Shown here one piece after another: positions 44,601 to 53,532 of a stretch of 64,000 nucleotides of DNA. This DNA is from Actinomycetota bacterium (GTDB lineage: Bacteria > Actinomycetota > Geothermincolia > Geothermincolales > RBG-13-55-18), in contig JASEFK010000001.1 of the NCBI GenBank assembly GCA_030019255.1, positions 89,012-153,011 of the forward strand, read 5' to 3'. The position numbers and the translations under genes were made by a program. Under the pieces are notes generated by a model. It did not search any database, was not told where the DNA came from, and worked only from the letters and a program-made list of their open reading frames with translations. Each line of letters begins with the position of its first letter. Positions within the stretch are counted from its first letter, which is position 1.

Positions 44601-45302
44601 GTCGCCGCCTTCCCAGAAGAGGGGCCGGTCGGGAAGGAGGGCGAAGATCCCGTCTAGGTCGTAGGGCTGGAGGGCGAGGTGGAAGTCGCCGGGGTTCTCG
44701 GGAACGGGGGAAGGGCATACCCTGCGGCAGGGGACGAAGTGATCGGTGTTCTCACCCCCGGGCTCCGCCAGGGAGGCGGGGATGCCGGCCGCCAGGCGCA
44801 GCTCCGGCGCGGGCAGCCCGCGCAGGGCGAAGGTAATGAAGGGGTCCTTGTCGATTTCGTTGGCCAGGAGGTAATAGACGGCGGCGATGTGCTTGCAGGG
44901 ATTGGCCCAGTCCGGGCAGGAGCAGCTAGCCCGGATGTCCTTCCAGGAGGAGGGGAAGAGCGGGACCCCCGCCTCCTCGAGGGCCTCGAGCATCTGTTCC
45001 GGCAGCTTGCCCAGGCTCAGGTCGCAGGATATGGAGGGCCGCTTGGCCAGAAGGAGCACGATCTTGGATCCTTCCTCCGGTGTAAATTCCCTGAAGGCGA
45101 TGCTCACCCGGTAGGGCCTGGGCCTGGTTCCCTGCACGGAAGCCCATACCTTTCCCTCCGCCAACCCTATCTCCAGGACCCTTCCGCTGCGGGCGTAGGT
45201 CCTTCCGCGGGGAAGGCGGTTGGTGTCGCGGTCTATCCTTTCCAGGGCCTCCATCCAGGCTCGGCCCCACCATGTCCTTCCGAAATCCCTCCGCGGCGGC
45301 AA
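41667..45302 (-). CDS. SWIM zinc-finger SNF2-family helicase
   Basis: Large protein of 1211 residues. The N-terminus [15 protein letters not shown] with a SWIM finger (C127, C129, C136, H138 in [12 protein letters not shown]) is followed by a long middle domain (about 160-740) typical of bacterial SNF2 proteins. The ATPase has DDMGLGKT (K776), VVVDEAQ with IKNP, [20 protein letters not shown], and in the helicase C domain FHGGL, [26 protein letters not shown] and IGQ. It lacks an attached nuclease. The start is TTG 45302, with GGAGGT five bases upstream. Such SWIM-SNF2 proteins are common in actinobacteria; the role may be chromatin remodelling, repair or defence. Confidence 0.9.
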   Translation of the reverse strand: [1211 protein letters not shown]

Positions 45303-46116
45303 GGAAACCTCCGTGCTATCCTGCTTCGTTTAGGGAAAGGAACCGGGATGCGCACGGTCCACCACCGTCACCCTGTGTCCTTCGGGCCCGGGCATGCCCC
45401 TTTTTCAACTAACCGGGATGTCCATGAAAAACAACCCGGCCCGATTCCTCACGGCGTCGGGGCCGGACATCATCGGCACGCATTATCCGGCTGGACCACG
45501 GGGAATGAGCTCCCGTTCCCGTGGCCTCCACCCTTAAACATACTACTCTCCAACTCCGACGTCGACGGACGCGGTGTCCCAGCCCCATGGGAAAGGCGAA
45601 GGAGGGGAAGGCGGGGTCGTTACGCTTCGAATCGTGAACCCTTTTCCGTTAATACCGGTGTGCATCAATGAGCGTTTGCACCACGCGCTACAGGCCTCTA
45701 TCCAAGGCTGGGGTTATCACGCCAGCTTTATCACGCGCACAGCTTATACAGCCTGCCGCTCACCCCAGAAGCACATGTTGGAAGAAATTGGAAGGAAGGT
45801 AGGGTTATCATGTGCGCAGCTATGCAGCTTGCCGTTCACCGTGTGGGTCGGGATGTGAAATCCGTGAGGAGGGCTCCATGGTGCCTCCCGGTAGGCAGCA
45901 GACCCGAGAAGGGCGATGAATTCCCCGTGTCGTTCGGCAAGGCAAGCTCAACATCTCCGAAGGTGGTCCTCCTCAAAAGGGTCCGATGGGCCGCCGCGGT
46001 CCACGGTCTCCTTCCGGATGGCCTAGCGCATGGTTTATATTTAAATCGTAAACGGTCAAGCAGGATGAACCCGGAGGGGGTTCTGGGGATAAAACTGGTC
46101 TGGAGGGACCCGAGAG
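45303..46116. other. 814-base divergent gap between SNF2 gene and pdxS
   Basis: No gene is supported. It holds a pair of diverged direct repeats (45728-45764 and 45805-45840) and an AT-rich patch, TTTATATTTAAAT, at 46034-46046, which may be the pdxS promoter -10 region although no -35 box fits. The divergent orientation means promoters for both sides must lie here. Confidence 0.4.
45728..45840. repeat. pair of diverged 37-base direct repeats
   Basis: TTATCACGCGCACAGCTTAT at the start of copy one (45728-45764) matches TTATCATGTGCGCAGCTAT in copy two (45805-45840); both end with TGCCG(C/T)TCACC. About 30 of 37 positions agree; apart from one missing T the differences are all transitions. Origin unknown. 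Confidence 0.55.
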
Positions 46117-47001
46117 ATGGTAGAGAAAGGAACCTTGCGGGTGAAGACCGGTCTGGCGGAGATGCTCAAGGGCGGGGTGATCATGGATGTCACCACCCCG
46201 GAGCAGGCCAGGATCGCCGAGGAGGCAGGTGCGGTGGCGGTGATGGCCCTGGAGAGGGTCCCCGCGGACATCCGTGCCGCCGGGGGCGTGGCCCGCATGG
46301 CCGATCCCAGCGTCATCGAGGCCATCATGGAGGCGGTGACCATCCCGGTGATGGCCAAGGTGCGCATCGGCCATTTCGTGGAGGCGCAGATACTGGAGGC
46401 CCTGGGGGTGGACTACATCGACGAGAGCGAGGTGCTCACCCCCGCAGACGAGAAGCACCACATCGATAAGTGGCAGTTCACCGTGCCCTTTGTTTGCGGG
46501 GCCATCAACCTGGGGGAGGCCTTGCGCCGCATCGGCGAGGGGGCGGCCATGATCCGCACCAAGGGGGAGGCGGGCACGGGCAACGTGGTGGAGGCCGTGC
46601 GCCACATGCGCACCATCAACGAGGAAATAAGGCGCCTCACCGTGACCCCCAAGGAGGAGCTCATGTCCGTGGCCAAGGAGATGGGAGCTCCGTACGACCT
46701 GGTATGCTGGGTGGCGGAGAACGGGCGACTGCCGGTGGTCAACTTCTCCGCCGGCGGCATAGCCACTCCCGCCGACGCTGCCCTCATGATGCAGCTGGGC
46801 GCGGACGGCGTTTTCGTGGGCTCGGGGATCTTCAAGTCCGAGGACCCGGCGGCTCGGGCCAGGGCCATCGTCTTGGCCACCACCCACTACAACGACCCCA
46901 AGATACTGGCCGAAGTATCCCGGGGCCTGGGCAAGGCCATGGTGGGCAAGGAGATCTCCGAGATCGGGCGGGAGAACCTGATCCAGTTCCGTGGCTGGTG
47001 A
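46117..47001 (+). CDS. pdxS: pyridoxal 5'-phosphate synthase subunit PdxS
   Basis: Synthase subunit that makes PLP from ribose 5-phosphate, glyceraldehyde 3-phosphate and ammonia. It has 294 residues in a TIM barrel with the catalytic Lys of VMAKVRIGH. Other motifs are [35 protein letters not shown] and [16 protein letters not shown]. The ATG follows GGAGGG. The glutaminase subunit pdxT is 255 bases downstream. The order pdxS-pdxT-yebC-ruvC matches mycobacteria. Confidence 0.98.
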   Translation: MVEKGTLRVKTGLAEMLKGGVIMDVTTPEQARIAEEAGAVAVMALERVPADIRAAGGVARMADPSVIEAIMEAVTIPVMAKVRIGHFVEAQILEALGVDYIDESEVLTPADEKHHIDKWQFTVPFVCGAINLGEALRRIGEGAAMIRTKGEAGTGNVVEAVRHMRTINEEIRRLTVTPKEELMSVAKEMGAPYDLVCWVAENGRLPVVNFSAGGIATPADAALMMQLGADGVFVGSGIFKSEDPAARARAIVLATTHYNDPKILAEVSRGLGKAMVGKEISEIGRENLIQFRGW

Positions 47002-47256
47002 ACGGGATCGCGGAAACCAGGACGTCGCCATAACCTTTCCCGGCGTGGGATGGAGGCGGCGGTATCAACCACGGCCATCCCGCTCTCCATCGCGGAAGGA
47101 TGGAGTCCGGCTCTCCGTTTTCGGGAAAGGCGGCGCAGGGGAGTGGGATTCTCCCTTGGCCGGCGAGGGGCGCTTTAAGGCCCCGGGACGCGGCAGCGAA
47201 TGACTTTTTACGGGATCCAGGGGACGTTAAGCGGGAAGAGGAGCGTCGAGGGACCG

Positions 47257-47853
47257 ATGAAGAAACCGACCTTGGGCGTTCTGGCCCTCCAGGGCGCGGT
47301 ACGCGAACATCTCCAGATGATCGAAAGGTGCGGAGCTCGAGGGATCCCGGTGAAATATCCCCCCGAGCTCCACCTGTGCCAGGGCCTGATCATCCCCGGG
47401 GGGGAGAGCACCACCATGGGCAGGCTGATGACCACCTACGGTTTCCTGGAGGAGATAAGGTCCCTGGCCGCGGAGGGCATGCCCATCTACGGGACCTGCG
47501 CGGGCATGATCATGATGGCCCGGCGGCTGGTGGAGGGCGACCAGCCCCTTCTGGGACTCATGGACATCACCGTGCGGCGCAACGCTTACGGGAGGCAGGT
47601 GGACAGCTTCGAGACGGATATCATGATCCGCGATATCCAGGAGCCGGAGCGGCCCTTCCGTGCCGTTTTTATCCGCGCCCCGTGGATCGAGTCCGTGGGT
47701 CCCGCGGTGAGGGTGCTGGGCGAGTTCGAAGGGCGGGCGGTGCTCGCCGTTCAGGACCGCATGGTGGTTTCCGCCTTCCACCCCGAGCTGACCGGGGACG
47801 ACAGGATACACCGCTATTTCCTGCGGCTGGTGGAGGAGAAAGTAGCGGGTTGA
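47257..47853 (+). CDS. pdxT: pyridoxal 5'-phosphate synthase glutaminase subunit PdxT
   Basis: Class I glutaminase, 198 residues, that feeds ammonia to PdxS. Motifs are GVLALQGAVREH, IIPGGESTTMGRLM, the nucleophile Cys in YGTCAGMIMMA, and the His/Glu pair in AFHPELTGDDRIH. ATG 47257 gives the standard start; the frame is open upstream to about 47200 without homology. It ends 23 bases before yebC. Confidence 0.96.
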   Translation: MKKPTLGVLALQGAVREHLQMIERCGARGIPVKYPPELHLCQGLIIPGGESTTMGRLMTTYGFLEEIRSLAAEGMPIYGTCAGMIMMARRLVEGDQPLLGLMDITVRRNAYGRQVDSFETDIMIRDIQEPERPFRAVFIRAPWIESVGPAVRVLGEFEGRAVLAVQDRMVVSAFHPELTGDDRIHRYFLRLVEEKVAG

Positions 47854-47876
47854 GGATCCGGGGATAGGAGGAGGAG

Positions 47877-48632
47877 ATGTCCGGACATTCCAAGTGGTCG
47901 ACCATCAAACATAAGAAGGCGGCGGAGGACGCCAAGCGGGGGCAGCTCTTCAGCAAGCTCTCGCGGGCCATCATCGTGGCCGCCCGGGAGGGGGGAGGGA
48001 ACCCCGAGACCAACATCGCCCTGGCCAACGCCATCGAGAAGGCCAAGAGCTACTCCATGCCCAAGGAGAACATAGAGCGAGCCATCAAGCGGGGGACCGG
48101 GGAGGGGACCGCGGAGGAGTTCGAGAAGATAACCTACGAGGGCTACGGCGCCAACGGTGTGGCCATAATGGTGGACGTGATGACCGACAACCGCAACCGC
48201 GCGGCCTCGGACATCCGCCGCATCTTCAGCCGCACCGGGGGGAGCTTGGGGACCACCGGCTGCGTGGCCTGGATGTTCGAGAAGAAGGGGAACATCATCG
48301 TCAACAAGGATAGCGGCGTGGACGAGGACGCCCTCCTGGAGACCGCCCTGGAGGCGGGAGCCGAGGACATGAACACCGAGGACGACCACTACGAGATCAT
48401 CACCGACCCCGAATCCTTCCGGGGGGTGGTGGAGGCGCTGGAGAAAGCGGGAGTGGAGATAGCCTCCGCCCAGGTGACCATGCTCCCCAAGACCACGGTC
48501 AAACTGGACAAGGAGGCGGCCAAGAAGGTCCTCAAGCTGGTGGACGCCCTGGAGGATTACGAGGACGTGCAGGAGGTCTACGCCAACTTCGACATCCCGG
48601 ACGACATCCTGGCGGAAATAGCCGAGGAATAG
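47877..48632 (+). CDS. yebC: YebC/PmpR family protein
   Basis: Protein of 251 residues of the YebC/TACO1 family, with the invariant start SGHSKWSTIKHKKAAEDAKR and the middle TDNRNRAASDIRRIFSRTGG. Members are transcriptional regulators or translation factors that relieve stalling at poly-proline. It precedes ruvC as in most bacteria. The ATG follows GGAGGAG. Confidence 0.96.
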   Translation: MSGHSKWSTIKHKKAAEDAKRGQLFSKLSRAIIVAAREGGGNPETNIALANAIEKAKSYSMPKENIERAIKRGTGEGTAEEFEKITYEGYGANGVAIMVDVMTDNRNRAASDIRRIFSRTGGSLGTTGCVAWMFEKKGNIIVNKDSGVDEDALLETALEAGAEDMNTEDDHYEIITDPESFRGVVEALEKAGVEIASAQVTMLPKTTVKLDKEAAKKVLKLVDALEDYEDVQEVYANFDIPDDILAEIAEE

Positions 48633-48645
48633 GGCCGGTTTTTCA

Positions 48646-49185
48646 ATGATCATCATGGGCATCGACCCCGGTCTCACCTCCACCGGGTACGGGGTCATCG
48701 AGAAGAGGGGAAATACCCTTCGGGCCCTGGGCTTCGGGGCCATAACCACTTCCTCCCGGGACGACCTGTCCGCCCGCCTGGACGAGATCTACCGCCGGGT
48801 CAAGGAGCTCATAGCGGAGTACCGGCCGGACCTGGTGGTCATCGAGGAGCTGTTCTTCAACGCCAACGCCCGCAGCGCCATGGTAGTGGGTGAAGCCCGG
48901 GGAGGTATCATCCTGGCCGCCGCCCACTGCGGGGTGGCGGTGGAGGAATATACCCCCCTGCAGGTGAAACAGGCCCTGGTAGGGCACGGGAGGGCGGAGA
49001 AGCGGCAGGTGGAGTACATGGTCAGGTCCCTCCTCCGCCTGGAGGAGGAAGTGGGTTCCTCCCATGCCAGCGACGCCCTGGCCCTGGCCATCTGCCACGC
49101 CCACCGCGAGAAGCTCGAAAAGCACGTGGAAAGGCTCGCCGGTGAGGGGAGGGGCGGGAAGCGAGGCAAGGCGGACTGGAAATAA
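48646..49185 (+). CDS. ruvC: Holliday junction resolvase RuvC
   Basis: Dimeric endonuclease that cuts Holliday junctions. 179 residues; RNase-H-like fold with catalytic acids in MGIDPGLTSTGYG, VIEELFF and HASDALALAICH. It starts 13 bases after yebC. A basic tail extends the C-terminus. It forms the recombination set with ruvA and ruvB. Confidence 0.96.
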   Translation: MIIMGIDPGLTSTGYGVIEKRGNTLRALGFGAITTSSRDDLSARLDEIYRRVKELIAEYRPDLVVIEELFFNANARSAMVVGEARGGIILAAAHCGVAVEEYTPLQVKQALVGHGRAEKRQVEYMVRSLLRLEEEVGSSHASDALALAICHAHREKLEKHVERLAGEGRGGKRGKADWK

Positions 49186-49381
49186 TACCTGGTCGAGGGG
49201 TTATCGGCTGCTGTGTGCCCTTCGCCCATTTCTTAGGCTTGGCCGCTCAGAAATATTGAGAGCTTGTGCCTTTCCTTTTCTCGTTGCGTTACAATTCAGC
49301 AATTCCGTAGGGTTAGCCGCCGGGAGGGCAGGTCGAGGCCGGTGGGGTGGAGAAATAAAGTTAGGACATGGCGGAGGGAAA

Positions 49382-49981
49382 ATGATCGATTTCGTGGAGG
49401 GAGTCCTGGTGGAGAAGGCGGAGGACCACGCCGTGGTGGGCGTGGGGGGGATTGGGCTCACCATGTACGTCTCCGCCAACACCCTCAAGGCGCTTCCCCC
49501 GGCGGGGAAGAAGGTGCGCCTTTACGGTCACCTCTATGTCAAGGAAGAGGTACTGCAGCTCTTCGGTTTCCGCGATCGCCGGGAAAGACAGATCTTCCTG
49601 CACCTTCTGGGGGTCACCGGCATAGGTCCCCGGGCGGCCATGGCCTTGCTCTCCGCCTACGACCCCGATACCCTGGTGCGCCTGGTGGCCACCGGCGACC
49701 TGGAGGCCCTTACCGCTGTTCCCGGGGTGGGAAAGAAAAGTGGGCAGCGCATCATTCTGGAGCTCAAGGACAAGCTGGCACCCCTGGCCGGAGACCTGGC
49801 CACGGTGGTAGCCGGCCCGGAGGGAGGGGACCTCCTGCGGGAAGCCCGCGATGCCCTTAAGGGACTTGGCTACACCGCCGCGGAGGCCGGCCGCGCCCTG
49901 GAGGGGTACCGTTCCGACAACCCGAGGCTGGAGGACATGATCAAGTACGCCCTGCGGCGGCTGGGAGGTCAGGAGAGCTGA
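49382..49981 (+). CDS. ruvA: Holliday junction DNA-binding protein RuvA
   Basis: Tetramer that binds four-way junctions and recruits RuvB; 199 residues. The OB-fold domain I (FVEGVLVEK...VGGIGLTMYV) is followed by two helix-hairpin-helix motifs (LLGVTGIGPRAAMALL and LTAVPGVGKKSGQRIILELKDK) and a C-terminal RuvB-binding domain. A 196-base gap after ruvC contains TACAAT (49290-49295), a possible -10 box without a clear -35. Confidence 0.95.
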   Translation: MIDFVEGVLVEKAEDHAVVGVGGIGLTMYVSANTLKALPPAGKKVRLYGHLYVKEEVLQLFGFRDRRERQIFLHLLGVTGIGPRAAMALLSAYDPDTLVRLVATGDLEALTAVPGVGKKSGQRIILELKDKLAPLAGDLATVVAGPEGGDLLREARDALKGLGYTAAEAGRALEGYRSDNPRLEDMIKYALRRLGGQES

Positions 49982-50208
49982 AGGAAATGTTTTTCCTGCC
50001 CCGCAGAGGAAGCGGCGATGAGGGAAAGGATGTCCCCCCTGGAATGGGGTTCGGGGTGATACCGGGTCGGGGCGATGGATGCTTGGTTTGGTGTCTCTCC
50101 TGTGGAAGAGGGGAAGAGGATTAGGGAATTATTCCGGTGCGGGAGCGGACCTGTCGGCGGCAGGGCTTAAAGTAGGAATGTTAAGGCGTATGGAAGCTCG
50201 GTCGGGAT

Positions 50209-51270
50209 GTGAGGAAAGTGGCTTACAACGGCGACGATAGGAAGGACGCGGCTCCGAGTGAGGAGCGTCTTCTGGATCCGGAACCCCGGGAGGACGAGCG
50301 GGAGCTGGACCTCACCCTGCGTCCGCGTTGGATAAGCGAGTTTGTAGGACAGGACCGCATACGCGAACACCTGGAAATCTTCATTCGGGCCGCCCGAGAG
50401 AGGAATGAGCCCCTGGACCATGTGCTCCTCTCTGGCCCGCCGGGACTGGGAAAGACCACCCTGGCCGGGATCATCGCCAACGAGATGGGGGTCTCCTTCC
50501 GCCAGACCTCCGGCCCGGCGCTGGAGCGTGCCGGGGACCTGGCCTCCATACTCACCAACCTGGAGCCCGGGGACGTGCTCTTCATCGACGAGATACACCG
50601 CCTCAACCGCGCCGTGGAGGAGGTCCTCTACCCAGCCATGGAGGACTTCCAGCTGGACATCGTCATAGGCAGGGGACCGGCGGCGCGCTCCATACGCCTG
50701 GACCTTCCACCCTTCACCCTGGTGGGGGCCACCACGCGGGCCGGACTGCTCACCTCCCCCCTTCGCGACCGCTTCGGGGTGCAGTGCCGCCTGGACTATT
50801 ACGGCGTGGAGGAGCTGAAGGCCATCGTCCTGCGCTCGGCGCGCATCCTGGAGGTGGAGATCGACGAGGAGGGGGCCTATGAGCTGGCCCGTCGCTCCCG
50901 GGGGACCCCCCGCATCGCCAACCGCCTCCTGCGCCGGGTGCGGGATTACGCGCAGGTACGGGCGGGGGGAAGCATCACCTACGAGGTGAGCCGGCGCGCC
51001 CTGGCCCTCTTTGAGGTGGACGAGATGGGCCTGGACAAGGTGGACAAGCTCATCCTCACCACCATCATCGAGAAGTTCAACGGCGGGCCTGTGGGGGTGA
51101 ACACCCTGGCCGTCTCCGTAGGCGAGGAGATCGACACCCTCGAGGAGGTCTACGAGCCCTATCTCATGCAGATAGGTTTCATGCAGCGCACGCCCCGGGG
51201 ACGGGTGGCCACCGAGCACGCCTACCGCCACCTGGGGCTGGATTCCCGGCGCGGCGAGACCCTGTTCTGA
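50209..51270 (+). CDS. ruvB: Holliday junction branch-migration ATPase RuvB
   Basis: AAA+ motor, 353 residues. Motifs are [12 protein letters not shown], Walker [12 protein letters not shown], Walker [11 protein letters not shown], sensor [10 protein letters not shown], Arg finger region LRDRFG, and the C-terminal winged helix ending [13 protein letters not shown]. The start GTG 50209 is the first in frame and its ribosome-binding site is weak. A 227-base gap from ruvA is longer than usual. Confidence 0.96.
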   Translation: MRKVAYNGDDRKDAAPSEERLLDPEPREDERELDLTLRPRWISEFVGQDRIREHLEIFIRAARERNEPLDHVLLSGPPGLGKTTLAGIIANEMGVSFRQTSGPALERAGDLASILTNLEPGDVLFIDEIHRLNRAVEEVLYPAMEDFQLDIVIGRGPAARSIRLDLPPFTLVGATTRAGLLTSPLRDRFGVQCRLDYYGVEELKAIVLRSARILEVEIDEEGAYELARRSRGTPRIANRLLRRVRDYAQVRAGGSITYEVSRRALALFEVDEMGLDKVDKLILTTIIEKFNGGPVGVNTLAVSVGEEIDTLEEVYEPYLMQIGFMQRTPRGRVATEHAYRHLGLDSRRGETLF

Positions 51271-51321
51271 TTGCCGGGGGCGCTCCGCCGTGGCGGTTTG
51301 ACCTCCTGACATGCACGGCCG

Positions 51322-51433
51322 CATTCCGGTAAGCTGTTGTCGGGAATGACGGGGAGGAACGGTTGATCTTCGCCCCGGCTTCGCCGTTCCGGTCATCCGG
51401 TAATCTGGTGCCGGGACTTGCGGGGAGGCACGG
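51322..51433. repeat. imperfect direct repeat in the queH leader
   Basis: Copy one at 51322-51362 (begins CATTCCGGTAAGCTG, ends GGGGAGGAACGG) and copy two at 51394-51433 (begins CATCCGGTAATCTGG, ends GGGGAGGCACGG). Roughly four fifths of positions agree. Both contain a GGGGAGG, though neither is at the right distance from the queH start. Confidence 0.55.
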
Positions 51434-51480
51434 GTCCCGGTTCGAGGACGGAAGCGGCTTGAAAAAGGGGTGCCGAGCGC

Positions 51481-52101
51481 ATGCCCGAGCGAAAACTGCT
51501 CCTGGATACCTGTTGCGGGCCCTGCGCCCTGGTGGCGCAGCGCCTCTTGGATACCGCGGGCCGCAGGGTTCACTATCTCTTCTACAATCCCAACATCCAC
51601 CCCTACCGCGAATACAGGAACCGGCTGGAAACCTTTGAGGAGCTCATGGCGGTGACGGGCTCGGAATACACCGTCCTGGCCTACGAGCCGGAGGAGTGGC
51701 TGAGGGCGGTGGCCTTCCGGGAGGAGAGCCGGTGCGAGATCTGTTACCGGCTGCGCCTGAGGCGGGCGGCGGATTTCGCCCTGGAGGAGGGGATGGAAGC
51801 CCTTTCCACCACCCTCTTCGCCAGCCCTCACCAGGACCACGCCCTGCTGGAACTCCTGGGCACTTCCATAGCCCGCAGCCGGGGCCTGGAGTTCGTGGTG
51901 TGGGACGGCAGGGAGGTCTATCGCGAGGTGCTCTCGGAAGCCCGGGGGAGGGGCATGTACACCCAGCCCTACTGCGGTTGCCTCCTGAGCGAGCGCGAGA
52001 GGTACGATCGTTCCCTCCGGGAGAGGTTGAAGGCTGCAGAAGAGAGGTCGCCGGCGACGGGCGAGGGCCCGAACGGGAGCCCGGATCGCGGGAGGGCGTA
52101 A
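51481..52101 (+). CDS. queH: epoxyqueuosine reductase QueH
   Basis: Last enzyme of queuosine synthesis, the non-orthologous replacement of QueG. 206 residues; iron-sulfur and metal ligands in DTCCGPC, CEICYRLRL and YCGCLLSE. The Asn/Pro-rich YNPNIHPYREY element is also typical. ATG 51481. It stands just before queA and tgt, giving a three-gene queuosine group. The C-terminal 20 or so residues are low-complexity. Confidence 0.93.
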   Translation: MPERKLLLDTCCGPCALVAQRLLDTAGRRVHYLFYNPNIHPYREYRNRLETFEELMAVTGSEYTVLAYEPEEWLRAVAFREESRCEICYRLRLRRAADFALEEGMEALSTTLFASPHQDHALLELLGTSIARSRGLEFVVWDGREVYREVLSEARGRGMYTQPYCGCLLSERERYDRSLRERLKAAEERSPATGEGPNGSPDRGRA

Positions 52102-52401
52102 GGACAGGGCCGCGACCGGCCCGTCATCCGCAACCGCCTTTCCCGGCCTGTCCGGAATGGTCTGCTTGGGCAGGGGGGGCAGGAAAGGCGGCCGACCAGG
52201 TTGAGGTCAAGGGCGGAATATCACCCGGCTGGAGCACGGTCACCAGCCCGTGGCGGAATATCCTGCGCGTACGGGGCAGCCGGGAGAGCGGCGATGGTGA
52301 ATGGATGTCCATACCCGGGCGTCAACGCAGTCGTGCCTCGTCCGGGGATCATGATCTTCAGGTGAGATGATCTTCAGGTGAGATAAGGATGTAGGACTGA
52401 G
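52102..52401. other. gap between queH and queA
   Basis: About 300 bases with no gene. Its 3' end carries an exact 16-base tandem repeat (52351-52382) just before the queA start. Confidence 0.4.
52351..52382. repeat. exact 16-base tandem duplication before queA
   Basis: ATGATCTTCAGGTGAG occurs twice head to tail (52351-52366 and 52367-52382), followed by ATAAGGATG. Each copy includes a short ATG frame ending in TGA and an AGGTGAG that could bind ribosomes. Identity is complete, so the duplication is recent or maintained. Confidence 0.9.
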
Positions 52402-53460
52402 ATGCGCGTGGATCTTTTCGACTACCATCTGCCGGAGGAGCTCATCGCCCAGGAACCGCTGGAGGACCGCGAGGCCTCGCGGATGCTGGTGGTGGATTGT
52501 GAATCGAGGGCCATAGAGCATAGGGTCTTCCGCGACCTTCCCACCCTGGTGGAGGAAGGGGACTGCATGGTCTTCAACGAGAGCCGGGTGCGGCGAGCGC
52601 GCTTGAGGGGCGTCAAGGAGGGGAACGGCGGGCGGGCAGAGCTCCTCCTGCTGCGCTCCGCGGAGGACGGTGCCTGGGAGGCCCTGGCCCGGCCCTTCCG
52701 GCGTTTGCGGGAAGGAAGCAGGATATCCTTCGGCTCCGGAAAGCTCCTGGCCGAGGTGGTGGAGAGAAAGGGCGAGGGCTTGGTGCGGGTGAGGCTGGAG
52801 ACCAGCCACCCCGGGGGTGTGGAGGAGGCGGTGGAGCGGCTGGGAGAGGTCCCCCTGCCCCCCTACATCCGGGCCCGCTTGGAGGATCCCGAGAGGTACC
52901 AGACCGTGTTCGCCCGCCGCATTGGTTCGGCTGCCGCGCCCACGGCGGGGCTCCATTTCGCCCCCGCTACCCTGGATGCCCTCCGCTCCCGGGGGGTGCG
53001 CCTGGCCTTCCTCCGCCTGGACGTGAGCCTGGACACGTTCCGGCCCCTGGCCTGCCGGGAAGTGGAGGAGCATCGCATGCATAGCGAGGAAGTGGAGGTT
53101 GGGGAGGAGGTATGCCGACAGGTCGGCGCCGCGCGGCGGGAGGGGAAGAAAGTCATCGCCGTGGGGACCACGGTGGCCAGGGCGCTGGAGAGCGCCGCCC
53201 TCTCGGGGGAGCTACAGCCTTTCCGGGGCATGACCGATCTTTACATCTATCCCGGATACCGTTTCCGGGTGGTGGACTGCCTGCTCACCAACTTCCATCT
53301 CCCCCGCTCCAGCCTGCTGGTCATGGTCAGCGCCTTCGCCGGGCGAAAGCTGGTGCTGGAGGCCTACCGCCGGGCGGTGGAACGGGGCTACCGTTTCCTC
53401 AGCTTCGGCGACGTTTGTTACTTCCACTATCCCCACGGGTGGCGTCCACCCGGCGATTGA
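52402..53460 (+). CDS. queA: S-adenosylmethionine:tRNA ribosyltransferase-isomerase QueA
   Basis: Transfers the ribosyl part of AdoMet to preQ1 in tRNA, giving epoxyqueuosine; 352 residues. Motifs are FDYHLPEELIAQEPLEDRE, VFNESRVRRARL, SAAAPTAGLHF, TDLYIYPGYRF and TNFHLPRSSLLVMVSAF. The ATG at 52402 gives a standard start, but the upstream sequence (AGGATGTAGGACTGAG) is a modest ribosome-binding site. It is followed by tgt. Confidence 0.97.
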   Translation: MRVDLFDYHLPEELIAQEPLEDREASRMLVVDCESRAIEHRVFRDLPTLVEEGDCMVFNESRVRRARLRGVKEGNGGRAELLLLRSAEDGAWEALARPFRRLREGSRISFGSGKLLAEVVERKGEGLVRVRLETSHPGGVEEAVERLGEVPLPPYIRARLEDPERYQTVFARRIGSAAAPTAGLHFAPATLDALRSRGVRLAFLRLDVSLDTFRPLACREVEEHRMHSEEVEVGEEVCRQVGAARREGKKVIAVGTTVARALESAALSGELQPFRGMTDLYIYPGYRFRVVDCLLTNFHLPRSSLLVMVSAFAGRKLVLEAYRRAVERGYRFLSFGDVCYFHYPHGWRPPGD

Positions 53461-53532
53461 AGTCCGGTGGAATCCGGCTGGGCAGGCCCGATAATATTTG
53501 GCCGGCCGCAGGTACGGGATCGAGGAGAGAGG

